Positions 11,795 through 23,693 of a stretch of 64,000 bases of DNA are shown here, in pieces. Position 1 is the stretch's first letter, and the number at the start of each line of letters is the position of its first letter. The notes under the pieces are model-generated. The model was not told where the DNA came from. It made no database searches and was given only the letters and a program-made list of their open reading frames with translations. The stretch lies in the NCBI GenBank assembly GCA_022496805.1, contig CM040092.1, positions 255,555 through 319,554 on the forward strand. The letters run 5' to 3'. The stretch is from Pohlia nutans (Eukaryota > Streptophyta > Bryopsida > Bryales > Mniaceae). The translations under genes were made by a program, and so were the position numbers.

Positions 11795-12178
11795 TCACGG
11801 TGTCCCGGTATGCTCTGCCGCAAGCATTGCTAAGTAAATTTCATCGTATAGCCAGTTTTCATAGTTCTCCTCCCAACTATCAAATGGAAAACAACCATGA
11901 TAGAACCATGACATGCTGTATACATTATTGTTGAACACGTCGTCTGCGGACTCCGGCATGAAGTCCTCCGTGTCAAAGAAACCATGGTTATACAAATACA
12001 TGTGCTCCATATGGAGAACGGCTAAGCGCTGCAGGTACTCGGCATGCTCTACATCGTATTCTTCAAAGGGATATGGTTCATATGGATGATCGCACTCTCC
12101 AACGGATTCCGCGTCTGGAAAGGCCTCCCCATCTGATGCCATACTCCACAGTGGCCCTGGCACCGCGCCAATTCGCAC
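11795..12178 (-). CDS. Unrecognised acidic, Tyr-rich 127-codon ORF inside the CACTA element
   Basis: An ATG-to-stop frame of 127 codons in the central region, in the same orientation as the transposase gene and 547 bases upstream of its first ATG. The product is strongly acidic, rich in Glu, Asp, Tyr, Trp and Phe, with almost no Lys or Arg after the first residues. It contains segments such as HPYEPYPFEEYDVEHAEYLQ and SWEENYENWLYDEIYLAML. The frame is free of the GACATC-type repeats that fill its surroundings, which argues that it is selected as protein. It matches no family I know. It could be a separate third gene or an upstream exon of the transposase gene; a second possible start lies at residue 13. 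Confidence 0.5.
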   Translation of the reverse strand: MRIGAVPGPLWSMASDGEAFPDAESVGECDHPYEPYPFEEYDVEHAEYLQRLAVLHMEHMYLYNHGFFDTEDFMPESADDVFNNNVYSMSWFYHGCFPFDSWEENYENWLYDEIYLAMLAAEHTGTP

Positions 12179-13110
12179 AGGATATTCATGACCTCATGAG
12201 ACGGACATCTGTGACGTTGACATTGACATCCACCGTGACATCCTACACGTTCAAACTGACGTCCATACGGACATCTATGACGTTAACATTGACATCGACG
12301 TGGACGTCTGTTACGTTCACGGAGACACCCAAACATCTTGCCCAACGTCTCCGCTGACATGGACATGTCTGCATTGCAGCGTCCAAGCTTCGTTTTCATT
12401 ATATCCGAAACATGTATCTTCATGGTTTGCCCTTCTTCAAATAATGTATTCGTTTATCAATACATGTTGCATATGATTGCATTGGGCTCACATTTCATAT
12501 TAGTCGAGGTTATGATGAATATGACATGTGTTGCACATACAGCATAACTTGCGAGATATAGACATGTCGCAACCACCGGGTGCAACAGCAGTAACGATGA
12601 CAAACAGGGCAGCTGCGGTTTTCACCGTTAGTACTTTTTTCCCTCGCACATGTCAGAGCACTTCATTGTGCACAGACATGACAGGATTCCACAACCGTGG
12701 CAAACTACAATTCCAATTACGGCACCACTGAAGTGTTGTAGTTCGGAAGTCCTGGTCACAACCAAACATCACCTTTCTCTGAATGGACATCCACCGTGAC
12801 AAGTACTGCTGTCACCGGATATGGCATTTCACATGATAGCACACATGTCACCACAGATGTCATTTCCAGTGTCAACAGACATGTCATTTGAGATGTCACG
12901 TTAGATGTCAGTACAGATATCTCTGCTGACATCCGAGATGTCAGCAGTGAATAGTAGGCATCTACAGTCCACGTGTCGCCTGGCGTCTCCAGTTGTATAA
13001 TACCGACGCTGTCAGAACACCGACCGGCCGGGGTGAACTACAATATAATCGGTTTAGGGTTCTCCAAAACCCTCATTTCCAGCGTTTCATCTAAGATACA
13101 CAATTCAAAC
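12179..13110. promoter_or_regulatory. Central bidirectional promoter region of the CACTA element
   Basis: It lies between the divergent minus- and plus-strand genes. Two motif-dense blocks (12180-12370 and 12760-12960) hold many GACATC, GATGTC and GACGTC words. Between them (12380-12760) is unique sequence with no recognised gene. Transcription of both transposon genes should start around here; no TATA box was convincingly placed. The internal motifs could let the accessory DNA-binding protein repress or activate its own promoter, as TnpA does in Spm (inference). Confidence 0.5.
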
Positions 13111-16100
13111 ATGGCAGTGCATGCAAAACTAGTGAAGCCACCTAGGGTTTTAGTAGGGAGACAAAATGTACCAGAACACCACAGGGTAGAGTTGGACGTC
13201 ACAGCCGCAGCCCTACACGATTTCAACAATTTTGTAGAACAGATTGCAGTAAACGCTACCCCTGGAGCAGTAATGACGGAGACACCTGACACCTTGAAAA
13301 CCCAATTGCGGAGGAGCACAAGATTGACAAGCTTTGTGGAACCTAATGTCTCAAAAACAATGCCTGTGCTTGCACCACAAGTTTGCAAGGTAAGTGCAAT
13401 GAGCGGAACCGCACTCTCTTGTGATGGTAGGCGTCGTGGATGCTCTGCATGACATCGCGCGGCCATAGGTCCCGCCCACCCACGGTCATAGGGCCCCGCC
13501 GCCTTTGCATAAGTTGATGTCCGCGGAGCATTCCTGCATGTTGTTGCCGATGTCTCTAACTGGGTGGAGGTGTAGCGGAGTGGCGTTTGAGGGTTTGCGG
13601 ACGCTTCTCTCTCCTGCGATCAGGCTCGAGGCAGCAGCGGCAGGGTTCATGGCTCCGGTTCTTTTAGTCGCAGTTGTGTTTGTGGTTGTTGATGTCGTGG
13701 ACGTTGCGACCTTGGTCTTCTATGTTGCGATTCAGGGTTTCCCTGCTCACGGCCATGGCTGGAAGATCGTCCATGCGGCGTAAATGAACAACTCTTGTAT
13801 GCGCAAAAGTACTTGCGTAGCGCTGCTGTGAGTGACAGGTTCTGAAATTTGCGTGCTCCATGTTCCTGACTCCATGCTTGGGGATGCTGGTGGGACATCC
13901 GCTCCGTGCACTGTTTGGATGTCGATGTGATGTCTGTGACGTCCACTACACCGATGTCGTTGTGATGTATCTGACGTCCAGTCCACTGAAGCAAAGTTAG
14001 GGCTATGACCTCTTTTGTACGGTCCATGGTGCCAAGTGTTTGGTCTAAAAATTGACAATGATTTCTATACTCTCCAGATGCTGCAATTGTGTGTGTTGAA
14101 GAGGTAACTAGGTTTTCCCCACTTTCTCTATACTCAATGTCTTTACTGCAGTGCACCGATGTTGCTGTGATGTCTGTGACGTCCATACCACTGATGTCGC
14201 TGAGATGTCTGTGACGTCCGTTCTAGTGAAGCAAAGTGACGGCTATGTCGCAGTTTGTACTGCCAGTGATGTGCAAGTGTTTATTCTAACAAGTGACCAC
14301 GTTATGTATGCTCTCCAGAATCCCAATTTGTAGGCGTTCAAGAGGAAACTAGGATGTACGCACTGTCTCCACTGTAGTGCACCAATGGACTGGTGATGTC
14401 TGTGACGTCCATTCAACTGATGTCCCTGAGATGTCTGTGACGTCCGTTCTAGTGAAGCAAAGTGACGGCTATGTCGCAGTTTGTACTGCCAGTGATGTGC
14501 AAGTGTTTATTGTAACAAGTGACCACGTTATGTATGCTCTCCAGAATCCCAATTTGTGGGCGTTCAAGAGGAAACTAGGATTTTCGCACTGTCTCCACTG
14601 CAGTGCACCAATGGACTGGTGATGTCTGTGACGTCCATTCCACTGATGTCGCTGAGATGTCTGTGACGTCCGTTCTAGTGAAGCAAAGTGACGGCTATGT
14701 CGCAGTTTGTACTGCCAGTGATGTCCAAGTGTTTATTCTAACAATTGACCATGTTTTCTATGGTCTCCAGATGTTGGAGTTCTGGGTGTTGAAGAGGGAA
14801 CTAAGTTGTCCGCACTATCTGTCTACTCAATGTCTCCACTGCAGTGCAGCAATGTTCTGGTGATGTCTGTGACGTCCATTCCATTGATGTCGCTGTGATG
14901 TCTATGACGTCCCCTGCAGTGAAGCAAAGTGACGGCTATGTCAAAGTTCCTAGTGTCCATGGGGCCAACTGTTTGTTCTAATAAGTGCCCACATTTTCTA
15001 TACTCTGTAAATGCTGCACATCTGTGTGCGGAAGAGGGAACGAGGTTTTCCCCAATTTCTCCGTACTCAATGTGTCTAATGTTACAGAGTTTGGTTTCAT
15101 GTAGAATAAACCATGACAATCATAGTATAAGAGTGTGTGTACACTTTGTGGGTGGTGATGGGCGCAGGAGAAAGGCGAGGCGTTTGTGGAGTGGCCTGCC
15201 CGGCGCGTGAGGATGCCGAAGCGTAAGGGAAACTTGCAGAAGCGGCCGTTGTCGCCAGCTCAGCGAAGGGACGAGGACGAGGGTCAAAGTGAGGAGGACG
15301 TAGTTGAGCGGCGGACCAAATCTGTGAATGACAAGCGCGTTGGCGCAAGCGCTCGAGGCAAGGGCCCGGCAAAGGTGAACACTCCCGTCAGCAAGAAGCG
15401 CAAGACAGTAGCCGTGTCATCGGACGAGGATGAGCAGCACCGTCCAGGGGGGATGACAGAGCTCGACATGCAGCAGGATTTCAGGTGTGTAATTTGCAAA
15501 CATATATGTCTGCAAACATGTGGGTGTGTTTGTTCGTTGTGCAACGTCTGATTATTGCGCCTGACATGGAGGACATCATTACAATATCCAGGTCCATGTC
15601 TGCCTGGATGTCCACTCGGAACCCTCACTGTGCATTTCATGTGATCAGCATGTCTTCATATATTTCCATAGGTTACTTCATGCAAGATTGAGCAATCATG
15701 GTTCCCTCACTTGGAATGTCAAGAGTTCCAACCCATTGTTTATGAATACAGAATCAGTGAGATGCTCAGTAGCAGGGTTAGGTATCATGGGACATGAAAT
15801 GTCATGTGATACTTGGGACGTGATGAGTAGCACAGGTACGTGTGTATAGATGTCTGCAATGACGTCCACGACGACAGTTTGATGTCTCCGCAGACGTTCA
15901 GCGGGCATGTACCGTCATAGGCGTATGACATGTAATTCAGTATCGTCATCATTTCAATTCAATTTTCATTAGAAGGATTACTTGCAATGTGCTGACGGGA
16001 TGTCTTGTTCCCCGATGTGCTAAACTGGAAGAACGGAATTGAAGTACTAGGTACGCTGTGTAATTCTCAATTGCTTTCGTCACTGACAGTAGCACTTATG

Positions 16101-18552
16101 TAGGCACGGGTTTTTGATGTACAGCCGTAGATATCAATCTTATTCGGACGACGAGGCTGAGGATGAGGAACCGGACGACGAAGAGGTCGACACGAGCTAC
16201 GACGATACACCACCTCTGAATGCGAAACGAACGACGGGCAAGGTCGCGGCCACGGATGACATGAAGAAGCCGGTGTTCGTGGATGCAAAGGGCATCTCGT
16301 ATGGGTCAATGCAAAAGGTCTTGCACAGGGATGTGCAGCTGATGGCCAAGGACTTCGATCCCAGACACAACTGGGAAGGGCAGACACGGCAAGCAAAGGA
16401 GCGATTTTTCCAACGGATGTATGCAGGTATGGCCTCCATGTTCGTGGCAACCACCATATATGAACATCCGAGATGTCACCACTGATGTCATCAGAGATGT
16501 CACCAGAAATGTCAACAACGATGTCACTACAGATGTCACCAGAGATGTCACCATATGCTATGTATATATGACTTTGGCAGTACAGATGGAATTGGCAACG
16601 TTGTGTTTGCAGATTGGGAGTTGAAGGGGAAGGGCGCTGCGAGGCGTATAGACGAAATGTGGTTCCAAAAGATCGTCACGAAGACCCTAATCAATATCCG
16701 ATTTCGATTGAATAAATTGGTGGACAAGAAGGCACCGAAACCCCCCGAACTCACGTTTGAGCAATGGAACGACCTGATCGCCATGCGAGCGACGGACCTG
16801 GCACAGAAGAAGTCGGCTAAGATGCGTGGAATCTCGAATCGGAAGTTGGGCAAGGCGTCTCAAATGCACAGTTTCCGAGAGGAGGCGCTCGTGAGGCTGG
16901 TCAGGCAGTCGTCATGCATGTTGTTCCACTGTTGATGCCACTGTTGTCTATTGGACGTGTCCTTGCAATGTAGTGGCACCATGCTGTGATGTCTGTGACG
17001 TCCATTCCACTGATGTCGCTGAGATGTCTCTGATGTCCACGTCGACAGTGACAGGGTCCACAACAGCACGGGCGCTGCTGCTTCCTACATTTTCTCTGTT
17101 GCCCGTCAATTCCTTTGAAGTACGTCTGAATATAATTTTTGGGCACGTCATTGTGGCAGAGTATACGACTTCAACGAGAACCGTACGAGACGGAGATCAA
17201 TGAAGAGGTAGAGAAGGAATACAAACGGCTCGAAGAACTGGATGGGGACAATACCAAGGCGGATATCGACGAAGACATTGCAGATATGAGCACGAGGATG
17301 GATGACATGGAGGCGAAGATGGATGCATCCCAGCAGCGGCTAGAGGCGAAGATTGATGCTGCAAACACACGCTTGGAGGCAATGTTCAAGGAACTTTTAA
17401 GCGCGAGGGCTTCGAATTCATCAGCACCGACGTTGGTGGATGCGGAAGTGAATCCGGAGGTCACGAACACACCGCCCGTCGTGTCCAACTTGCACCAACC
17501 ACCTTCTCCTAACCACGGTGCAGCCGGGGTGTCCAATGAAAGCGGCGACGACGATGCAAGGAAGGGAGCCGCAGAGGAGCACGTAGGGGGAGGAGGGCGT
17601 CTTCAAGAAGATGTCCACGCTGGCCAGGAGGAGGACGCCGACGCAGGGGCCGCAGACGAGGGGCCGACATATGCAGGCACGGAAGTCGAAGTGCAGAACG
17701 CGGAGAACGAGGATGATCTGTCCCTGGACATGGACAATGCACAGTCTGCGCAGGGGACCAAAGATACAGTGGAGGACGACCAGCCGCAGCAGGTACAATC
17801 AGCATAGAGAGTTTGCAACTGTAAGACACTCTGTACGTGTGGTATGACATTTTCATAAACATGAATGACATCTACTGCATGTCATTGGAAACACAGTGGA
17901 ACATCCATGGAGACGTCACCACGTTTTTGCAGACATCCACGCAGACATCCTGCAGACATCCTGCAGACATCCACGCAGACATCCACGCAGACATCCACGC
18001 AGACATCCACGCAGACATCCACGCAGACATCCACGCAGACATCCACGCAGACATCCACGCAGACATCCACGCAGACATCCACGCAGACATCCACGCAGAC
18101 ATCCTGCAGTGGCGCCACTATGACAATGACAGTGTTAAGAATTCTCTATAAGCATGTATATTGTGTGCAATGTATTGTGTTGTGAACTTGTTCTATAGTA
18201 TGTACAATGTCATCCTTCAATGCATAGACTATAGAGAGCCATTCTGCAATGTGCATAAATGAATGTGATTGCAAGTTCGGTACCCAATGCTGCAATGCAT
18301 GTCCAGGCTGCGATGGAAACAATGCCCGAGTCCGTGGTACGGGCGAGGCGCGTGGGTCAGCCCGTAAAAAATGCAGTGGCAACCAAGGCGGCGAGCGTCT
18401 CAAAACCGGCAAAGCCCAATGCACCGAAGGTAGCAGGACAGTCCAAGTCGGCGAAGTCCGATACACCAAAGGCAGCGGGCCTCTCTAAACCCGGGAAGCC
18501 CGTTGCAAAGGTCGGCCCCTCAACGAGAGCGGACGCGACGAAGAAGAGATGA
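13111..18552 (+). CDS. TnpA-type accessory protein (Transposase_24 family), six exons, 687 residues
   Basis: Exons 13111-13389, 15168-15484, 16125-16426, 16613-16899, 17160-17792 and 18307-18552 all have AG/GT borders and join without frame conflict. Residues 1-93: unrecognised N-terminus. Exon 2: basic patches (MPKRKG, KKRKT) that could be nuclear localisation signals, then acidic runs. Exons 3-4: the Transposase_24 (Ptta/En/Spm) signature, including PELTFEQWNDLIAM, a basic segment and the terminal MHSFREEALVRL, comparable to the HxxGSKSFA region of relatives. Exon 5: a heptad-patterned coiled coil (about residues 420-475) and an acidic low-complexity tail. Exon 6: 81 residues rich in Lys, Ala, Pro and Ser, histone-H1-like. 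Without the last splice the frame ends at TAG 17805-17807, giving a shorter product without the basic tail. Likely role: DNA-binding partner of the transposase, recognising the repeated subterminal words and dimerising through the coiled coil. Confidence 0.8.
13915..15110. repeat. 226/240-bp tandem array filling intron 1 of the accessory gene
   Basis: The landmark GATGTCTGTGACGTCCA is followed by the same surroundings at about 13930, 14170, 14396, 14622 and 14862, with spacings of 240, 226, 226 and 240. Each unit has four GATGTC/GACGTC words, then a conserved stretch with GTGAAGCAAAGTGACGGCTA and a CTCCAGA box. The array sits wholly inside the 1778-base first intron (13390-15167). The middle copies are nearly identical, so expansion was recent compared with the outer copies. 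Apparent ORFs at 14151-14863 are products of the repeat. Confidence 0.85.
17929..18108. repeat. 12-bp minisatellite (GCAGACATCCAC) in the last intron of the accessory gene
   Basis: About fifteen head-to-tail units; two early units and the last are GCAGACATCCT variants, the eleven in the middle are identical. Each carries one GACATC word, the same word found singly elsewhere in the element, so the minisatellite looks like local amplification of one binding site. The unit has no stop in any frame, which explains long open frames on both strands here. There are no spacers of unique sequence, so this is not a CRISPR array. Confidence 0.95.
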
Positions 18553-19260
18553 CATGAGACGCATGTGTACGCAATTTTGTGAGTGCTAACACTTGTAAGA
18601 GGCTTTATTACATGTTCAGAGGTTTGTGGATCTTCAGGTAGCCCGCGTAGGCCTGCTGCAAGGCAACTGAAAACGCGATCGCGATGCCATGGACGTTTCA
18701 GCAGTCCTCTCCGTGTAGATGTCCGTTGCGTTTGATTTGACATCCATCACAAACTTGGCAAGTCATGTTTTTTCAATGTTTTTGATATGTGTTGTTTTTC
18801 AAAGTGTTGGTGTATGTTCTACGTATGTTTTTTTTTACGCATTTCGTAGGATTGCAATACCTGCTGACTTAACATGTTTCATATACAAGTGCAACATAAG
18901 CGAATGCCATACAAAGGAATTATCAAAGGATTATGTTTTTTGACTTTTGAAGGTTGATATCAAAAGCGTGTGTAAGATGTATGTTTGCAACGTTTATATA
19001 CATCGCATGGTGTCAGTGCTTCTAAAATTGTGTTACATACCATATGTAAATTACATCCAAAATTTGTTCCACCTTAAATTGATATGTTTTTTGTATATGT
19101 TTTTTAAACACTTGAATCTACTAATGAGCACTAAATTTTGTAAAAAAAATTTCACTTTGTATATTTACCTGTACAACAACAACTAAGTAGTACTTCAGAA
19201 TGTGAGTACCATCATTGCTAAGTCAAATTATACAACTTCGTCCATCTTTTGAGGAGTTGA
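18553..19260. other. Transition from motif-rich to AT-rich DNA inside the CACTA element
   Basis: No gene recognised. The last GACATC word of the central block is at about 18740; beyond about 18760 the sequence becomes AT-rich and the motif disappears until about 25900. The frames at 18719-19186 look random. Confidence 0.4.
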
Positions 19261-19262
19261 TT

Positions 19263-20345
19263 TCTTAACCTTTAACCTTTAAAGGACCGATGATTCATAG
19301 TTTTAAAATGGCTTATTAAATTGATCATATTGTAAAAAGTTTTATTAAGATGAGACCAAATTTTGTATCACCAAAATCAATGAAGAACATTGCAAGTGTT
19401 GATCAAAAGACAAATAATTTGGAATAAAAGGATGTCCACATAGGACTTATTCAAAACAACTATAAAAAACATTAGGCCCAATTCGGGCTAAGCCATTGTT
19501 TTTTAGGGATTAACCCTTAAATGTCCCATAGGAATAGTATATATTTTGTCGTATAATTGAGATTTTCTACCAACAAGAAACTCTAAATTGAGATCTTAAT
19601 AGCTCACTAGAACCGCATTGTTCTAAATTTCAACTTCTATTTTAAACCCAAACCCATTAAAGGTGTGGATCCATTCCAAATACAACAAAAATACACCATA
19701 TTCTACTAGCTGCCACGGCACGTTCAGACGTTTAGAGGTTAAAGGACATACTAAGCTCCACATGCTTATTTTTTTGGAAGAATCTTGCTCATAACTTCTT
19801 ATTTGTTAAACAAAATGGGGGTTTAACCTCTAAGTGCTCAAACGATCATTTCTAGTCACTACCCGAATCTAAAGGCTTACATGGAACCAAAAAAAATTGA
19901 AAAAAATGAAAAAATAATAATACACTACATCAAGTCTACTTTCCAATGGAATTTGGATTATGTCATCTAAATCAAACTTTACTTGGGATAAAACTTCAAA
20001 GTGGATCACCTCAACATTGTTCCAGTGTGATAAAAAAATTATTTGGGGAAAGTAACGATGTTCCCTCTATCATTTCTTTTTCTTTTTTGAATTTTATAAT
20101 AAATAAACCAACTTCAACCAATCATGCTAAATTTTAAACTCTAAAAATGAAAATTATAATTTATACAAATTTTCAAAGGTTAATGCTTTCAAATTCATTA
20201 TAAAAAGATTTAAAGTTATTTTTGGAAGTTTGACTGTAAGGATAATTTGTAAAGATGATGCCCTTCATTTTATCTATGGAACCAAACTTCATCATTATAA
20301 CACATCTATGTTTTGTTCAATGTCCCTCAGGCTTTTAGGGATGAA
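19263..20345. mobile_element. Cluster of nested MITE-like elements with TTAACCCTTAAA-type ends
   Basis: Inverted copies of the end motif TTAACCYYTAAAnG lie at about 19263, 19504-19524, 19730-19747, 19821-19835 and 20330-20345, dividing the region into consecutive blocks. The last block (19822-20345) is a diverged copy of 57949-58495: shared words include AAGTCTACTTTCCAA, TTGGAAGTTTGACTGTA (TTGGAAGTTTGACCGTA in the other copy) and ACACATCTATGTTTTGTTCA. The block 19738-19825 matches the reverse complement of 23582-23690. These are non-autonomous TIR elements inserted next to or into each other within the CACTA element. Confidence 0.6.
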
Positions 20346-21600
20346 ATGCAACTCCCATCACGTCAGTTTTTTTCAAGCTGAAGATATATCTTTCGAGAAA
20401 CGAGGGGGCAACATCTATGACGTTGTATGTTTCAAACTAGAGATGAGGAACAAGGTGCAATACCCATCACAGTGTATTTTTTTCAAAAGGAGATGTATCT
20501 CTGGAGAAAGGTGGGTAATACCCATCACCTTGCAATTTTTGAAAACGGAGATAAATCTCTGGAGAAACGGTGGTAGTCGGTCTGGGTTTTTAGGGTTATC
20601 TTGTCTTCCACTCTTTCGTATCCTCGAACCATGTTTTGTGTCTTCCGCTCTTTCCCATCCTGAACCCTGTTTTGTGTCTTCCGCTCTGGGACAAAACTAG
20701 CGCAATTGCCGAACAACTTCAGCTACATGAGGGGTGACGACGGGGATCAAAGATTGTTCACGGCGTCTATTGTTGTGGTGTTTGGAAGCCTGTTCGTGAG
20801 GCTGGAACAAAATTTCGGTGAGCGGAATCCTTTCCGCGGTCCCACTGCGGAATCCTTTCCTTCTCGCACACACCGCATGCATTTCTTTCATTCTTGCAGA
20901 ACCGCCAAAAATCTCGCAGAACGGTGCGACAATTTCGAAATATGATGCAGTTTGCAATATTCTCAGTTTGATTGATCGAGCTCCTCTGTTCCCGCTTCTG
21001 GTGAATAGAACAGAATTCTAATTCTTTCAGCGCAGGCTTCAGGTATGGCAATGTAACCCGAAACGAATTATGCGAGAGTATTGTGATTTACTATTTTGTG
21101 TGAGGGACTGCAATCAAAGTAGAAAACCTATTCTCGTGGCTGATTTTAAGAGTGATTAACATTTTCCGTGTGTGGATCTTGTCTCCGACCCCAGGGTGCA
21201 CTATGATTTTGAGCATTCCGTACAAAGTATACATTATAATAGACTTATTTAGAGCTGAAAATATTGACTTATACCTACAGTAAATACATATTTTGGACGG
21301 AATATGGACGGAATAGATATGTATATGAAGGTTTTTAGACTATAAGCGTTTACTAGGTTGTTGAACGCACGTGATTCTCAAACATAATGTAAACTGTATT
21401 TTTGTATTGTATTTTTGTATCGAGAAAACAGAGGGGTCCAAAGATTTCTCTTGCGACCTGTTAGGGTTTTTTGACATGCTGTGCATTGAGCGTTCAATTT
21501 GGATATGTTTTTTTTTTCTCTCTTTCCGATTATTCTGTGTCCTAATTTCGAAGGATTCTTGTCAACAGTCGTTGCACAGAGTCCTTTTTGAAAAATCAAA
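20346..21600. other. First copy of a duplicated, possibly captured, gene-like segment
   Basis: At 20735-20830 the words GGTGACGACGGGGATC and TTCACGGCGTCTATTGTTGT recur, diverged, at 23976-24060. At 21411-21590 a second block resembles 24208-24365 (GGGGTCCAAAGATTTCTCTTGCGAC against GGGGATCCAAAAGATTGCTCTTGCGGC). The segment is richer in GC than its surroundings and contains CTTCCGCTCT-type leader-like repeats at 20600-20690. It may be host gene sequence picked up by the element, as some CACTA elements do, but no protein family could be recognised and exon borders are unclear. Confidence 0.35.
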
Positions 21601-21628
21601 AAATAAAAAATAAAATAAAAAATAAAAT

Positions 21629-21659
<31 letters not shown>

Positions 21660-21664
21660 TATAT
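21601..21664. repeat. A-rich tract and (TA)n microsatellite
   Basis: A run of AAAAT-type repeats is followed by about eleven TA dinucleotides. It could be the poly(A) tail of an inserted retroelement or simple slippage. Confidence 0.8.
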
Positions 21665-22631
21665 GATGAATTACTAAATTGTTGTTATTTTGTTTAGGGT
21701 TTGGTGGATTGGAGTGTTGGAGCAAAATTAATGAATATGGAGTCTGCTGCGGGGATGTTGTATGGGTTGATTCACGTTTGTTACATTTGAACGAGCAAAG
21801 GGATGATGGCAATGGTGTGTGAGCTGGCTTTGTGTGGTATTGTGTGTTGTTGGAGTGAACTCTTTCAGTATTATGTTGGTTGTATTGTTTGGCTTATTTG
21901 TATGGCTTGTTTTTGTGATTGTGTAGTGGTGGGCAGCTTGGAAAATGTAAAAATGTAGAATTTGGTCGATGCCCTCCCGTGTACTGCTCTGGACAGCCAT
22001 GCCTATCAATGGGTCAGTCATATGTACCCCAGACAAGCACTGTGAAGATCCATTGTCCGAAGTGCGAAGATATGTATTATCCTTGATCGAAATATCAGGG
22101 TAGTATCATTTGCAATTGAGATGAGTTTGGTGTCGTTCTTGCACATTTGAAGATGGGCAACGTGATGGTTTCATCCACTTAGGTACAGTCTTGTATGAGG
22201 ACTTGAAGTTTTGTTTTAGGGTAGGTTATGGGTAGGGCAGCTTAGAGTTTTTACAGTTTGTGGTTGTTGTGCGACCTGATATATATGTGTGCAATCTTAT
22301 TGCTTGCAGTTGGTGGGTTTGATGTGGTGGCTACCTTAACGTTAAGTATAGATATTGACGGTGCTTATTTTGGCACCACTTTTCCTCACCTATCTTGATT
22401 TTTTGATTATTGGTGATGACTTGCAGGCATGATTGTTGGACCTTTCACAAGTGCTTAGTGAAGCAGAGAGCGCAATCATTGATGTAAGCAAAAAAATTGA
22501 TTCTCCACAAACCATTTTTTTGTTCAAGGTCCATGACCCAATAACCGACGCGTATTATAAACCAACAATATCTCCAACAAGTGTTCAATGAAAGCTTTTA
22601 ATTCTATACCAGTACAAGATTTGTGTGAAAA
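21665..22631. other. No recognisable gene
   Basis: GT-rich, intron-like sequence without a convincing frame and without the GACATC motif. Confidence 0.3.
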
Positions 22632-23023
22632 CCTTAACCCTTAAATGTCTAGGTAAGTCCCATGGGCTTATTTATGAGAGAATAATGAAGAAAAAAGTGG
22701 ATTTTCTCAACCAAATAAAGTGAGGATTGGTGCATTGGAAAGCTACTGAAAAAGCGATCTAAATTCCAAATTTGCGCCTCATTTGGGAGATTGTGAAAAC
22801 ATTGGTAGGCAATCGAAGTTATCAAAATGAGCAGGAGTTGAGGTTGGAGCAGTTAAGGTTGTTTTTTGAAAAGTGCCGCAGTGCTACAGTGCCGCAATAA
22901 TGTTGGCCAGCACAGCCATTTTTTTCAAAAAAACCATTTTATTTATTTATTTATTTTTGCCTCCAAAAACTTAGATGCCTTTCAGGCTGCCCCGTCCACG
23001 CCCTCTTGACGTTTAAGGTTAAA
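22632..23023. mobile_element. MITE-like element with TTAACCCTTAAA-type ends, about 390 bp
   Basis: It starts CCTTAACCCTTAAATGTC at about 22632 and ends GACGTTTAAGGTTAA at about 23022, an imperfect inverted repeat of the same family as the 19.3-20.3 kb cluster. No coding capacity. Confidence 0.45.
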
Positions 23024-23449
23024 ACTTTTGTTTATGGGTCATCCACCATAGTGACTTGAATTTGAAATCACTATGTTTCTATGTCGTTGGATAAGTGCTT
23101 CAAGTCCAATGCTTTGGAACCGTAGAATTGGAACATGCATTTGTTTCTGGTTTGGATGTGTGGCCTGGCTATACGATGTGTGATCCTTTTTCCTATCAGG
23201 TTCAATTATTCTCTGACTTTTTGTCATAGGTATCATTCAAGTTGGTCGACTCACACATTGCAAGGAAATCATAGTATGGTTTCGATTTCTTTTCTGCACT
23301 TATAGGAGGCCGTGAATATCACTGAAATTTTGGTTGGTGTAAACAGGCTTCTCGCAACTGGATCATGGTTCTTTTTTTCCTAAGTCTGTTCTTTCCTATT
23401 CATGCGGCATTGAAATCCTACGACCATGTCTGACATCAAATTGAGGTTA

Positions 23450-23693
23450 GTTTAACCCTAAAAGAACATAGCTTTAGTGATTTCCATACTAAAAGTCTCT
23501 TTTAAACTCCACTCTAAGCAAGATTCTTTGTTTAATTTACTTTGGTTCTATTCTGAAGAAGTATAGTTGCCTTTAATCTATTTGTTTTGGCATCAAAAAC
23601 CCCCATTTGGTTCAATAGAGTAGAAGTTATTAGCAAGATTCTCCAAAACAAAAATTAAACCCATGGGGCTTAGTATGTCCTTTTAGGGTTAAC
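23450..23693. mobile_element. MITE-like element of 244 bp with TTAACCCTAAAAGRACATA ends
   Basis: The left end TTTAACCCTAAAAGAACATA (23451-23470) and right end TATGTCCTTTTAGGGTTAA (about 23675-23693) are inverted copies. The right half matches 19738-19825 in opposite orientation, so at least two members of this family are nested in the CACTA element. Confidence 0.6.

Noticed and set aside
13647..14186. 179-codon minus-strand frame within intron 1 of the accessory gene
   Set aside because: It overlaps the 226/240-bp array and gives repeat-derived peptides; it conflicts with a well-phased plus-strand gene model.
17929..18108. CRISPR-like array
   Set aside because: Units are contiguous 11-12-base repeats without unique spacers, in a plant nuclear transposon.
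17837..18185. Long frames reading repeated DIHA, HPRR, TSTQ or MSAW units
   Set aside because: Product of the 12-bp minisatellite, open in every frame; it lies in an intron of the accessory gene.
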